The notes under the pieces are model-generated. The model was not told the origin of the DNA, searched no databases, and worked only from the letters and a program-made list of their open reading frames with translations. The translations under genes were made by a program, and so were the position numbers. 64,000 nucleotides of DNA from an uncultured Aquimarina sp. (GTDB lineage: Bacteria; Bacteroidota; Bacteroidia; Flavobacteriales; Flavobacteriaceae): the NCBI RefSeq assembly GCF_947500065.1, contig NZ_CANMQT010000002.1:806001-870000 (forward strand), in the 5' to 3' direction. Each line of letters opens with the position of its first letter. The stretch's first letter is position 1. Shown one piece after another: positions 8,835 through 18,137 of this stretch.

Positions 8835-10162
8835 GTAGCGGCCAATCGATAATATTTTTTTCTGAATTTTATTACTAACGCTACCCCTCTTATTAACATC
8901 CAGACAGAAATTGCGATCCAAATTCCATAAAGTTTCCAGTCAAAATATCTAGCAATTAATAAGGTAGGAATAAAACCAAGAAAAGTGGATCCCAACAATA
9001 CATTACGCAAAAAGCCAGTTTCACCGAGTCCTTTAAATATTCCATCCCCAACAAAGGCCAATGCATTTATTGGCAATGCAATTACTACTAAATAAAAGAA
9101 ACCAGTAAATATAGCTAGTACTTCTAGGTCTTTAGTGAAAATCAATCCTAACTGTTCTGGAATTAACAAAGCAAGTCCGCCTAGCAAACAAGCTACTATG
9201 ATTCCATATATATTCACTTTCTTAGCCATTGTAACGAGATTTTTATAATCTCCAGCCCCCAATAATCTACCTCCTAAGATATTACCCGCACCACCATATC
9301 CGTCAATAAAAAAAGCAAAGAACAACCATAATTGTATTGCAATACTATGTGCCGCAATATAATTAGTGCCTAAGCTTGTTGCTTCTCGCACCGCCAAAAG
9401 CAATGTTGTATTTAATGCCAATGAACGAATAAAAAGATTTCCGCTCATTACTAAAAAACGTTTCATTTCTGGATGCCATAGTTTTTCCAATCGAAGCGAC
9501 ACTTCTGTCTTTTTAAGGAGTAATATAAGTGATAAAACGGCCATTAGAACTTGCGAAAATAAACTTGCCCATGCCGCACCTTCTAGGTACATTGGTTCTA
9601 AAATACCTTGTATTCCATACACCAACGCAAAATCCAATATAATATTAGCTACAACTCCAATAAGTGCTATAATCATAGGCCAAAACGTGTTCTGTAACCC
9701 TCTGAAAATTCCAAAAACAGCAAATACAAACAAGGATAAAGGAAACCCCCAAACTCTAATACTATAATAAGAAATACAATAATCTAATACTAGACCTTCG
9801 GCTTTTAGAAGTATAAAAATTTCTTTAATAAAAGGAACTGTAGCAAGAAGAATAGTAACGCTCAAACCTAGATTAAAAAGAATTGCCTGTGCGGGTAATG
9901 TCTTTACCTCATCCAATTTTCCTGCCCCTAAATACTGTGAAATGATTGCTGAAATAGCAGCACGAGTTTGCGCCAACACCCATATCAACATAGATAAAAA
10001 TGATCCCACAATCCCGACTGCAGCAAGAGATTCTGTGCCATTTACGGGTATATTACCCACAATCGCAGTATCTGTTGCTGATAATACGGGTTCCGCAATT
10101 CCTGCAATTATAGCAGGAATTGCAAGTCGGTTTATATTTTTAAAACTTATGACACTGCTCAC
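8831..10162 (-). CDS. MATE family multidrug efflux protein
   Basis: This polytopic protein of about 443 residues has some 12 hydrophobic segments and the family pattern near the N-terminus (RLAIPAIIAGIAEPVLSATDTAIVG). MATE proteins export cationic drugs or metabolites using a sodium or proton gradient in the inner membrane. I place the start at GTG 10162, because its GTGA overlaps the TGA stop of the GNAT gene by four bases, a usual sign of translational coupling. A TTG six codons upstream is the alternative. Together with the GNAT gene it forms a two-gene unit. Confidence 0.88.
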   Translation of the reverse strand: MSSVISFKNINRLAIPAIIAGIAEPVLSATDTAIVGNIPVNGTESLAAVGIVGSFLSMLIWVLAQTRAAISAIISQYLGAGKLDEVKTLPAQAILFNLGLSVTILLATVPFIKEIFILLKAEGLVLDYCISYYSIRVWGFPLSLFVFAVFGIFRGLQNTFWPMIIALIGVVANIILDFALVYGIQGILEPMYLEGAAWASLFSQVLMAVLSLILLLKKTEVSLRLEKLWHPEMKRFLVMSGNLFIRSLALNTTLLLAVREATSLGTNYIAAHSIAIQLWLFFAFFIDGYGGAGNILGGRLLGAGDYKNLVTMAKKVNIYGIIVACLLGGLALLIPEQLGLIFTKDLEVLAIFTGFFYLVVIALPINALAFVGDGIFKGLGETGFLRNVLLGSTFLGFIPTLLIARYFDWKLYGIWIAISVWMLIRGVALVIKFRKKYYRLAAT

Positions 10163-10659
10163 AATACTAGTTCGTAACAATAAAAAGGATGCTCACTTTG
10201 CTTAGGGAAGAAAATATCCCCTAACTTCTTATATCCTCTGGTTTCGTAAAAACTTTGATTTCTTTTATTCTGGCTAAAGGTATCCAAACGAATGGATTGA
10301 TATTCTTTCTCTTCTGCATACGATTCTGCCCAACTCATTAATTTTTGCGCATATCCTTTACCCCAATACTCCGGATCCACTGCCAATCGATGAATATATA
10401 GATTCCCTTGATTATCTGTTAACCATTTAATCGGAATATATTCATCATCCATCAATTCAGTAAGCACAATAATACCTTTAATCCGATTGTCTTCCTCCAA
10501 AACATATAATTCTTGTAATTCTATATCTTTCTCAAAACGAGATCGGGTAGGGTAGTGTTCATTCCATTGATAAATTTCTCTAGCTATCATTGCTTTAGCA
10601 CAGGACTGTGTTAGTTTATAAATAGCATCTAGATCAGAAGGTATAGCTTTACGAATCAT
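10159..10659 (-). CDS. GNAT family N-acetyltransferase
   Basis: The 166-residue GCN5-related acetyltransferase has a clear acetyl-CoA binding motif A (LAVDPEYWGKGYAQKLMSWAES), a beta strand before it and a C-terminal NQSFYETRGYKKLG segment typical of the fold. It would transfer an acetyl group to an amine in the cytoplasm; the substrate is unknown. It overlaps the downstream MATE gene by four bases, so acetylation and export of one compound is possible but not shown. The start is the ATG at 10659. Confidence 0.87.
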   Translation of the reverse strand: MIRKAIPSDLDAIYKLTQSCAKAMIAREIYQWNEHYPTRSRFEKDIELQELYVLEEDNRIKGIIVLTELMDDEYIPIKWLTDNQGNLYIHRLAVDPEYWGKGYAQKLMSWAESYAEEKEYQSIRLDTFSQNKRNQSFYETRGYKKLGDIFFPKQSEHPFYCYELVL

Positions 10660-10811
10660 ACTTTTTTACAAACGGCAAAAATACAAACTATTCTTCCGCA
10701 GAAAGAGATTTGAAACATATCTAGCCATCATTTTATATAAACTTTAAGAAAAGAAATCATACCAAACCTATCTTCAGCTTCTGAAAATAGAGTTTTGCTG
10801 GTCAAAAATTG

Positions 10812-10819
10812 TAATTTTG
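10812..10819 (+). promoter_or_regulatory. Candidate -7 element for the universal stress protein
   Basis: TAATTTTG matches TAnnTTTG and lies 28 bases upstream of the ATG at 10848. The nearest TTG (10795-10797) is only 14 bases upstream, shorter than the usual spacer, so only the -7 box is well supported. Confidence 0.35.
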
Positions 10820-10847
10820 TAACCCAAAACACAAATCAAGTTTAGAA

Positions 10848-11654
10848 ATGAAAAATATTCTTGTCCCTTTAGGGCTATCTGAAAACTCGGTTAGTATAGC
10901 TCGACTTCAATATGTAATTGATTTTGCAAAAGAACTTGGAGGAACAGTATATGCTGTTCAAGTTTTCAAAGAATTACCTAGATCAGGTAGTCTTCCTTCC
11001 GTAAATAAAACCCTTAAAGGGATTTCTGTGAATACGATAGAAGAAAAACTCAATGCGGTTGATAAAAAAGGTGTTACTATTATTCCATTACCATTAGAAA
11101 ATGATTTGTTAGAAGCTATTCCGGAGTTTAATCTTAAACATTCTATTGATTTAATTGTTTTAGGTCCGGAAAGCAGTGATATTAAGAATCCATATTTTCT
11201 TGGTGAAACTTCTGGGAGCTTATTAAAAAAGACAGAAATACCGGTATTAATAATTCCTGAAAATTATGCGTTCAAACCAATAACTAAAGTTTTAATGGCT
11301 ATCAAATCGGGAATCATTAAAAAACAAAATACGTTATCTCCCATTATAGAAATTTTGAATACATTTAATGCTGAAATGAAATTGCTTCAGGTAAAAACAT
11401 CAGAATTCTTGCCAGAAGATGCCGAGTTTCAAAAGGATCTAGCTAAACTTATTAGTTCATTTAAATCCTCAGAAAATGGAACTTTATTTCAAGGAGTTCT
11501 GGAGCATCTCAATGAAAATTACCCTGATCTATTATGTGTATTTAGACGTAAAAGAGGGTTCTTTGCAAAACTTTGGGAAGAGAATACAGTACTGAAAAAA
11601 GATTTTGAAAGCAGAATCCCTTTATTAGTTCTTAAGGGTGCTCTGCGTGATTAA
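10848..11654 (+). CDS. Universal stress protein, tandem UspA-like domains
   Basis: The 268-residue cytoplasmic protein starts MKNILVPLGLSENS, the usual first strand and loop of a UspA domain. Near residue 100-135 it shows the nucleotide-loop region (IDLIVLGPESSD to TEIPVLIIPE). A second, more diverged UspA-like half follows. Double-domain Usp proteins are common in Flavobacteriaceae. Role: ATP-binding stress factor of unspecified target. The gene stands alone, divergent from the GNAT/MATE unit. Confidence 0.82.
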   Translation: MKNILVPLGLSENSVSIARLQYVIDFAKELGGTVYAVQVFKELPRSGSLPSVNKTLKGISVNTIEEKLNAVDKKGVTIIPLPLENDLLEAIPEFNLKHSIDLIVLGPESSDIKNPYFLGETSGSLLKKTEIPVLIIPENYAFKPITKVLMAIKSGIIKKQNTLSPIIEILNTFNAEMKLLQVKTSEFLPEDAEFQKDLAKLISSFKSSENGTLFQGVLEHLNENYPDLLCVFRRKRGFFAKLWEENTVLKKDFESRIPLLVLKGALRD

Positions 11655-11665
11655 TAAACTTTGGA

Positions 11666-11717
11666 GATGTAGCTTCCTCCTACGCTACGCTTCGGCGGAC
11701 AAGCACTTCGCTACATC
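11666..11717. repeat. Palindromic element with GATGTAGC / GCTACATC ends
   Basis: A 52-base segment is bounded by perfect 8 bp inverted ends and is conspicuously GC-rich inside (TACGCTACGCTTCGGCGGA). It lies between the stress protein stop and tRNA-Ala. Its left end resembles the first 12 bases of that tRNA. It looks like a REP-type palindromic repeat; only one copy is seen in the window. Confidence 0.4.
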
Positions 11718-11731
11718 ACAGCAAGAAAAAT

Positions 11732-11808
11732 GGGGATGTAGCTCAGCTGGCTAGAGCGCTTGACTGGCAGTCAAGAGGTCGTGGGTTCGACTCCCATCTT
11801 CTCCACCA
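11732..11808 (+). tRNA. tRNA-Ala (anticodon GGC)
   Basis: This is a 77-base cloverleaf with the CCA encoded. The anticodon stem is 11759-11763 with 11771-11775, and its seven-base loop carries GGC at 11766-11768. The T-loop TTCGACT is present. The acceptor stem has G3 opposite T70, the alanine identity pair, which supports alanine independently of the anticodon. Confidence 0.95.
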
Positions 11809-11815
11809 AAAAAAA

Positions 11816-11849
11816 CAAACGGTTATGAAGATACCTTCATAACCGTTTG
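11816..11849 (-). terminator. Strong intrinsic terminator of the GH8 gene
   Basis: A perfect 15 bp stem (11816-11830 with 11835-11849) has an ATAC loop. On the minus strand it is followed at once by a T8 tract, 20 bases after the GH8 stop. There is no T run on the plus side, so it serves the xylanase gene rather than the tRNA. Confidence 0.85.
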
Positions 11850-11869
11850 AATATAAATCATTCTTCTTA

Positions 11870-14800
11870 TCAATTCACAATCAATTTCTTTACTATTGAT
11901 TTTTTGACTTTATATATCTTCAGAAGATAGACTCCTTTACTAAGACCACTTAAATTGTGCTCTTTTTGTTTAATATTATTAATACTTTTTATCTGTCTTC
12001 CGGACAAATCAACTAAAACAATTCTTCTTGTATCACTATAGTCCGACACTATTATATTTACAGAACCATTACTCGGATTAGGAAAAACTTGAATATTTTC
12101 TGTTTCATCTCCCAATGTATCCTCTTCAAAAAATCGCTGTTCACAATCAGAGTTAAAGCTTATCCAATCTAACTGAATATTTCTACTCGCATCATGAAAA
12201 TATAGATAGACCACATGGTTTCCTGATCCAGATACATTAACCGTTTTCTCTACATAATTATCCCATCCTCCTGTATTTTCAGGGTAAATTTCAGCAATAT
12301 TATTACTATCCTGATTGTTATCAATTCTCACCTTCATATAACCGTTTTCATTATTTCCTTTAGAGTATCTAAACGTAAATTTACCTCCCGATATATCAAC
12401 ATTGTCAAATTTCATCCAATGAGAATAACTAATATTCGTTACAACTCCATTTTCATTATTCAATTGATAAAAATTAGCTGTATTATTTTCTGCCTGAATT
12501 GTATCGCAATTTGAGCCATCCGGATTACTATCGGATTGTTCAAATCTCATCCAATTAATATTGTAAAGTCCGCCAGAAATATCTAATCGTAATACCTGAT
12601 TCGTATTTTCGCTTGTAATTTGAACATTTTCTATTAGTACATTTTGCCATGATTGCCACCCATTCGTATTAGGAATAGCTACTGAACCTAAATCTGCTGT
12701 TCCTAACTTTAGAGCTAAAGATTTCGAATTATTTTGAGTACTTGCCACTCTTAAAACTATATCATATGTTCCAGGAGTAACATCTCCTATAGTATACTCT
12801 AACCATTCTCCATTAGCTGTCCATCCTACATTAGTGCCACCGCCATTATCGGTCGTATTTTGTAGATCTACACCCTCATTTGCTCTTCCCTGACCTCCAT
12901 TATTACTTGAATCAGAATCATTATACGCAACTCCTTGACCTCCATCATCATAATCTTCTGCCTCTATTGTTCCAGGAATAGTATGACTTCTAAATGGTGA
13001 TTGCGTAGGATCAGGATCCACCGCGTCTCCTTCATTTATAACCACGTTACCCAAACTTGTAGGACAATCGTTATTTCCCCAACGCACCCATACGTTATAG
13101 GTTCCAGGAGCAATGTTATTAAATGTCGCAGAACCAACATTATCATTCACACTTAAAGGATACGTTATACCACTATCGATACTAAACTCGATACCAGTTC
13201 TTCCTGAAATATCAGAAAAGGTAAAAGTGATTTTTCCATCATTAGCTCCTTGCGTAGTTTCGTCAGTAGTACTTACAGTTGCAGTGGGAAAAGGTGTTCC
13301 ATTGCAATCTGGAGTATCTACATTATCTGTAATTGCTTTAAAATTTCCCGACAAGTGCATAAAACTCATCATATATAACAATCCATCGTAATATCTAAAT
13401 TGACCTGAAGGAATTGGAGTATCAAAAAACTCATCTACAAATGGCCATACTTTTGAATCTTCAAGAGCCAAAGCTCCAACTGCATTACAAGCCACCAAAC
13501 CAGGTGAATGATCACTATTTCTACTAAAAGAACCATCCAATGTCCATAAGGTACTATATCCAGGTTTATCTTTAAAAAAATTGATCTGCTTGTCAATTAT
13601 CGGTTGTATACTATTTTCATTTTTTTGAAACCAAGCAAAATCAAATCCCATATTCATAATATTTCGCCAAGCATCAAACTCAAAATTACCGTGATTTCCT
13701 TGATTTACCGGTCTTCCATCAAACTCTGAATAATCCGGCATTAATCCAGTCTGAGGATGCGCTGCCCTTGGAAGTAAATAGGTGCGACTTACTGTTGCCA
13801 TCTCTGCCCATAATTGATTATTACTAGCTGCTTCTCTAGCCCATATTTCATAAAAAGCTGGAAGATGGTACGATGGGTCAGTAAAACTTGCAGAATTACC
13901 ACAAATTCCAAATACTATCTGTTTTTCATCTTGATCTACCAAACCTGTAGGACATGCTCCTGAACTAGGAGTTGGTTTATTAAGCATACTATCAAGAATA
14001 TAGTTCGCCTCGGCTCTATAGTTTATAGCACCGTTACTTCCCCATAGTGCATCAGCAAAGAATAAAGCTGTTACAAAATACTCTTCTCCATCTGGTGCTG
14101 AATTTTGATCAATCATAGAAAAGTTAGATCGATTTAATTGCCATGAGAATAATCCTTCTCTATCTGTCCCCACAGGATGTTGACTATATTGTTCTGCAAA
14201 ACGCCATAACTTATCAAATTGGGTTTTCTTACCCAATTGAACACAAATCATCATTCCATAAGACATGCCCTCTGATCTTATATCATTATTTCCTGTGTCC
14301 AAAATATAAGCCATATCACTACCCACTTCATAATACAGCCTTTCATTAGTACTGTCCCCATTTACAAAATATTGATTCCAAATCGCGTTTACTTTTTGTT
14401 GCACTTCGGTTTCCGATTTTCCAGACTCTACAAACATGTTTCTATATACTCCAGATTCAAATGAAGGCACTGAAGGAATAACTGGAGCTGGTCTAGGTGG
14501 AGGAGGAGATCCCAAAAACGTAAAACTAATTCGATCTAAAAATGTATCATTGGATCCAGTATCTGTTAGTAATTCTAGTGCGAAACTAAGAGGATTAGTC
14601 CCTGAGATAGTCACTTCTCTTGTACTATTAGAAGCAGTAGTTCCAGAAAAACCAAACGCACCTAAGCTATTGCCATCTACCGTTAAGTTAATCTTGGCTT
14701 CACTATTGTCAGAAGAAGCTCCTCTTATTTCTACTCTATATAAACCAGGTAATGTTGCTAAACTAACAGTACCTTGCGCTTTATCTCCATTGCCATAAAA

Positions 14801-14935
14801 ACCTACGCCATTAAAAGGTGAATCAATTGCTCCCGCATAAGGCCCACTTATTGTCATATTCTCAACCTGCAATGTCTGTGCAGATATTAATGAAGTAAAT
14901 AATACCATCATTAAGATATTAGTAATCGTTTTCAT
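11870..14935 (-). CDS. Secreted multi-modular GH8 xylanase or exo-oligoxylanase with CBMs and T9SS tail
   Basis: The order over 1021 residues is: signal peptide (1-19); an N-terminal beta-sandwich CBM-like module (about 20-147); a proline linker (PPPPRPAP); a GH8 catalytic domain (about 160-540) with acid Glu about 222 in RSEGMSYGMM and Asp about 282 in SAPDGEEYF; and a linker beta domain (about 550-640). It continues with a CBM6 (about 650-810, TIEAEDYDDGGQGVAYND and WLEYTI), a second CBM of similar fold (about 815-935) and a T9SS type A domain (from IQVFPNPSNG). GH8 includes endo-xylanases, reducing-end xylose-releasing enzymes and glucanases; the surrounding xylan locus favours xylan. Surface display through T9SS is expected. 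It has its own terminator and a long upstream gap, hence probably its own promoter. Confidence 0.88.
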   Translation of the reverse strand: MKTITNILMMVLFTSLISAQTLQVENMTISGPYAGAIDSPFNGVGFYGNGDKAQGTVSLATLPGLYRVEIRGASSDNSEAKINLTVDGNSLGAFGFSGTTASNSTREVTISGTNPLSFALELLTDTGSNDTFLDRISFTFLGSPPPPRPAPVIPSVPSFESGVYRNMFVESGKSETEVQQKVNAIWNQYFVNGDSTNERLYYEVGSDMAYILDTGNNDIRSEGMSYGMMICVQLGKKTQFDKLWRFAEQYSQHPVGTDREGLFSWQLNRSNFSMIDQNSAPDGEEYFVTALFFADALWGSNGAINYRAEANYILDSMLNKPTPSSGACPTGLVDQDEKQIVFGICGNSASFTDPSYHLPAFYEIWAREAASNNQLWAEMATVSRTYLLPRAAHPQTGLMPDYSEFDGRPVNQGNHGNFEFDAWRNIMNMGFDFAWFQKNENSIQPIIDKQINFFKDKPGYSTLWTLDGSFSRNSDHSPGLVACNAVGALALEDSKVWPFVDEFFDTPIPSGQFRYYDGLLYMMSFMHLSGNFKAITDNVDTPDCNGTPFPTATVSTTDETTQGANDGKITFTFSDISGRTGIEFSIDSGITYPLSVNDNVGSATFNNIAPGTYNVWVRWGNNDCPTSLGNVVINEGDAVDPDPTQSPFRSHTIPGTIEAEDYDDGGQGVAYNDSDSSNNGGQGRANEGVDLQNTTDNGGGTNVGWTANGEWLEYTIGDVTPGTYDIVLRVASTQNNSKSLALKLGTADLGSVAIPNTNGWQSWQNVLIENVQITSENTNQVLRLDISGGLYNINWMRFEQSDSNPDGSNCDTIQAENNTANFYQLNNENGVVTNISYSHWMKFDNVDISGGKFTFRYSKGNNENGYMKVRIDNNQDSNNIAEIYPENTGGWDNYVEKTVNVSGSGNHVVYLYFHDASRNIQLDWISFNSDCEQRFFEEDTLGDETENIQVFPNPSNGSVNIIVSDYSDTRRIVLVDLSGRQIKSINNIKQKEHNLSGLSKGVYLLKIYKVKKSIVKKLIVN

Positions 14936-15465
14936 ACTTGTTTGTGTTTATGAGTTTATTAAATTTTGTTTGTCTTACTTATGATCAGATATTGTATTAG
15001 TTTTTATGTGTATGATTTTAAATAACTAATACTTCATATTGAAAATAAGACGATGTATTTCTCCTTATTGAGCATCCCTATAATCTGTGTTTTTTGATAG
15101 ATTATATATAATTAACCTATCAAATTTTTGACTGTAAAGCGTTATAGAGCTCCTATTAGATTTATAACTAATCTATGGTTCAAGAAGATTAAACATAATA
15201 TTCAACTGTGCTAAAGAGAGGTGAGATAAAAGAAACAGCATAAAGAATATTTAATGTCAGATTTCTATCTACAATAGCTATGTAGATAAGCATACGATAT
15301 AGTATGCTTTAAATTAAAAGGTATACGATAGTTTTCATAAATGTTTGTGTTTTAGTTATTTCAATTTTAGTTAGTCTCTAAAGGAGTGCACTCCCTTATT
15401 TAATTCAAAATGAAAATAGTCTGACAAAATATATAATGTCAATTCTCCTATTTTCAAAAAATATT
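14936..15465. other. 530-base intergenic region between GH16 and GH8
   Basis: No gene is seen. On the minus strand it is downstream of GH16 and upstream of GH8, so it should hold the GH8 promoter, but I find no TAnnTTTG match. It contains two abutting inverted repeats (15266-15309) and a 12 bp perfect dyad GGAGTGCACTCC (15383-15394). Confidence 0.5.
15266..15309. repeat. Two abutting inverted repeats
   Basis: The first has arms TATCTACA/TGTAGATA (15266-15273 and 15281-15288, loop 7). The second has arms AAGCATAC/GTATGCTT (15288-15295 and 15302-15309, loop 6). They share base 15288. Possible roles are tandem operator sites or a structured RNA 3' end of the GH16 transcript. Confidence 0.5.
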
Positions 15466-16449
15466 TTATCCATTCTTTTGATATACTCGAACATAATCTA
15501 TTATTAAAAATGTTGGATATTCTGAAGGAATAGGTGCCTCTGAAGGTAAATTACCTCCTACTGATAAGTTCATTAGTAAAAAGAATTCATCATTAAACGG
15601 ATACGGTTGTCCAAAAGTCTGTGATGGTGTTATAGAATGGTATGGAACATCATTAACGAGCCAGGTAATCTTATCCTCTTCCCAAATAATAGAAAACACG
15701 TGATAAACTTTATCATAAGTTTCGGCTGGAGCTTTGTATTTAACTGAGTTAAATCTATGATTACTTAGATTACTTCCATAGTGTGCCGTTCCTAAAATTT
15801 CTGTTTTATCTTCTCCTAGATATTCCATAATATCTATTTCTCCACCTCTAGGCCACCATTCTGCAGGATTTTGAACTTCATAATCTTTATTAAGTAACCA
15901 TAACGCTACCCAAGTTCCTGTAGCAGAGGGCATACTAGCACGGATATCAATTCTACCATATCTAAACTCAAATTTATTATCTGTATGTATTCTTGCTGAG
16001 GAATAATCTTTCCCTCCTATATTTTCTTTTTTAGCTTCAATAATCAAATTATCATCTTTCACATAGACGTTGTCTTCATCATTGGTGTAATATTGAAACT
16101 CATTATTACCCCAACCACATAAATTAGGACAACCGTCTCCTATATGAAAACTCCATTTCTCAGCTGATATATTTTCTGAACTAAATTCATCATTCCACAC
16201 TAGTGTATATTCATCGTAATTATCAGAAGCATCATACCCTGAATCCGGAATTACTAAAGATCCTGTAGAGCAACTTGCGCAAGAATTCCCTCCACAATCT
16301 ACTCCTGTTTCGCTTCCATTCATAATTCCATCATTACAAGTTATATCAGGAATTGGTTCGTCTATAATAACCGCCACTTCTTCTTTTGGAGTAGAACAAG
16401 AAATCAACAAGCTAAAAATCAAATAAGTACATATTGTTTTATTCATCAT
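15466..16449 (-). CDS. GH16 endo-beta-glucanase-type lipoprotein (laminarinase-like)
   Basis: The 327-residue lipoprotein has a lipobox at LLISC. A short Cys-rich segment (NGSETGVDCGGNSCASC) precedes the GH16 domain. The catalytic motif is EIDIME, with Glu about 204 and Glu about 209, the beta-bulge ExDxxE form found in laminarinases and related endo-1,3-glucanases. It should be tethered to the outer or periplasmic face of a membrane and cut internal beta-1,3 or mixed beta-glucan bonds. Its start overlaps the GH43 stop by four bases (ATGA), so it is co-translated with xylan enzymes. Either the target polysaccharide contains beta-1,3 links or glucan and xylan are degraded together. Confidence 0.85.
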   Translation of the reverse strand: MMNKTICTYLIFSLLISCSTPKEEVAVIIDEPIPDITCNDGIMNGSETGVDCGGNSCASCSTGSLVIPDSGYDASDNYDEYTLVWNDEFSSENISAEKWSFHIGDGCPNLCGWGNNEFQYYTNDEDNVYVKDDNLIIEAKKENIGGKDYSSARIHTDNKFEFRYGRIDIRASMPSATGTWVALWLLNKDYEVQNPAEWWPRGGEIDIMEYLGEDKTEILGTAHYGSNLSNHRFNSVKYKAPAETYDKVYHVFSIIWEEDKITWLVNDVPYHSITPSQTFGQPYPFNDEFFLLMNLSVGGNLPSEAPIPSEYPTFLIIDYVRVYQKNG

Positions 16450-18137
16450 TTCTTTTTTTTATACATCTCATCATTACCCTTATATTCAAACCAATCAAAA
16501 ACAGCGCTATTATTACTTTTGTTCCCTAAAGAAGTAGTATACATGCCATAAATTGCACCTACAAATCCTCCTGCTACTTTCGTGCTTACAAATTTTGCGT
16601 CTATTCCTGATTTCAACAGCTTCCAATCTTCTTGATCTTCTGCATATAGGAAATCATAGGTGTCATTATTGGCTACAATTTTAAGTCTTACATAATTTTC
16701 CGAAAAAATAGGCGTCGAAACTATTTCTTCCATAGTAATCTCTGAAGACCTAAATAATTGAAGAACCGGTATTTTGTTTTTAACAGATTTGCATAAATAA
16801 TAATAATGAGATTCATTCTGAAAAATCACCAATCCAGACTTCTCGTTTTCTTTTTCAGCCGTAAATTTCATGAGTACAGTTACGCTTCCCTTACTATGCT
16901 GTTGTCGGTGACCAATAAAACTAGGGTTTTCCTTTTCGGAACAGCTTTCTGGTCTGGTTTCTATTTCTATTAATCCTTTTTTTATTTCAAACCATTTGTC
17001 TTTTGGCGTTCTCAGAAAAAGCCAGTTATAGCCTAAATCCGTGTGATCAAAATCTTCCTTAAAAGAAAAATTACCACTGTATTGAAACCCTTTCGATTCA
17101 TTAATCACATTTGAAGGAGTTGGATAATTATATTTCACAGAATCACCACCTAGATCAAACATTGGCCAATTATCCTTCCATTTAATTGGAGCCATAAATG
17201 TTTCTCTACCCGTATTATAATGATCATTATCATAAGGTCTACAACCTAAAAAAACTCCAAACCAATCACCATGATCTGTTTCTACAATATCAACATGGCC
17301 AATAGAGGTAACCGGAAATTCCCGATTCGGATTCAAATGTCTTTGGGTAAGAATTGGATTTTTATCATAGCTCTCATATGGACCTAATACATCTTTACTT
17401 CTGAACACTACTTCTGAATGCCCTTCCGCAGTTCCTCCTTCTGCAGCAATAAGATAGTAATATCCATTTTTCTTAAAAATATGAGGTCCTTCAATCCATA
17501 TTGGTTTCTTAGAAAAATCTGCTCCTCCGTTTATCAAGATTTTCTGTTCACTTACAACTTTCAGTTTATGGATATCAAACTCATTTATTTTGATCGTTCG
17601 ATGTCCATCATATAATGGTTTATTACTTGGTGCAGTACTATTATAAATTATATAAGCTTTTCCATCAGTATCAAAAAACATAGATGGATCAATTCCATTA
17701 ACTTCTGGAATCCAAACGGGGTCAGACCAAGGACCACTTGGATCGGATGCAGTTACCACAAAATTGTTTTTTCCATCTACAACTGTGCCTGTTATATAAT
17801 ATAATCCATCTTTGAATCTTATTGCCGGTGCAAAAATGCCTCTTGAAACTCCTAGACCGTCTAAATCGAGTTGTTCTGGTCGATCTAATACGTTTCCTAT
17901 TTGTTCCCAATTGACCAAGTCATCGCTTTTAAATATTGGAATCCCAGGGAAATAAGCAAATGTGGAAGTTATCATATAGTAAGAACCTTCAACTTTACAA
18001 ATACTTGGATCTGGATAGAAGCCAGCCAATATTGGATTCGTATATGTATTTTGTGCTTGCCCCAAAGAGCTTACAAAAACAAAAAACAGTACATATAGGT
18101 TTCTAATATTCATTAATAAACTGATCATTTTAGACAT
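16446..18137 (-). CDS. GH43 beta-xylosidase/arabinofuranosidase with C-terminal beta-sandwich
   Basis: The five-bladed propeller domain (about 30-330) carries the GH43 triad: Asp about 43 (YPDPSI), Asp about 150 (GIDPSM) and Glu about 216 (IEGPHI). The following segment from about 345 to the end is the beta-sandwich (CBM91/DUF1349-like) typical of GH43 beta-xylosidases of the subfamily 11/12 type. A signal peptide ends GQAQ; starts at codons 1, 4 and 9 are all possible, the last giving the neatest signal peptide. It should release xylose or arabinose from xylo-oligosaccharides in the periplasm. The ATG overlaps the GH10 stop (TAATG), so translation is coupled in a GH10-GH43-GH16 unit. Confidence 0.9.
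   Translation of the reverse strand: MSKMISLLMNIRNLYVLFFVFVSSLGQAQNTYTNPILAGFYPDPSICKVEGSYYMITSTFAYFPGIPIFKSDDLVNWEQIGNVLDRPEQLDLDGLGVSRGIFAPAIRFKDGLYYITGTVVDGKNNFVVTASDPSGPWSDPVWIPEVNGIDPSMFFDTDGKAYIIYNSTAPSNKPLYDGHRTIKINEFDIHKLKVVSEQKILINGGADFSKKPIWIEGPHIFKKNGYYYLIAAEGGTAEGHSEVVFRSKDVLGPYESYDKNPILTQRHLNPNREFPVTSIGHVDIVETDHGDWFGVFLGCRPYDNDHYNTGRETFMAPIKWKDNWPMFDLGGDSVKYNYPTPSNVINESKGFQYSGNFSFKEDFDHTDLGYNWLFLRTPKDKWFEIKKGLIEIETRPESCSEKENPSFIGHRQQHSKGSVTVLMKFTAEKENEKSGLVIFQNESHYYYLCKSVKNKIPVLQLFRSSEITMEEIVSTPIFSENYVRLKIVANNDTYDFLYAEDQEDWKLLKSGIDAKFVSTKVAGGFVGAIYGMYTTSLGNKSNNSAVFDWFEYKGNDEMYKKKK

Noticed and set aside
11660..11720. A second tRNA before tRNA-Ala
   Set aside because: Only the first dozen bases resemble a tRNA; no anticodon arm or T-arm follows. 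It is a palindromic element instead.
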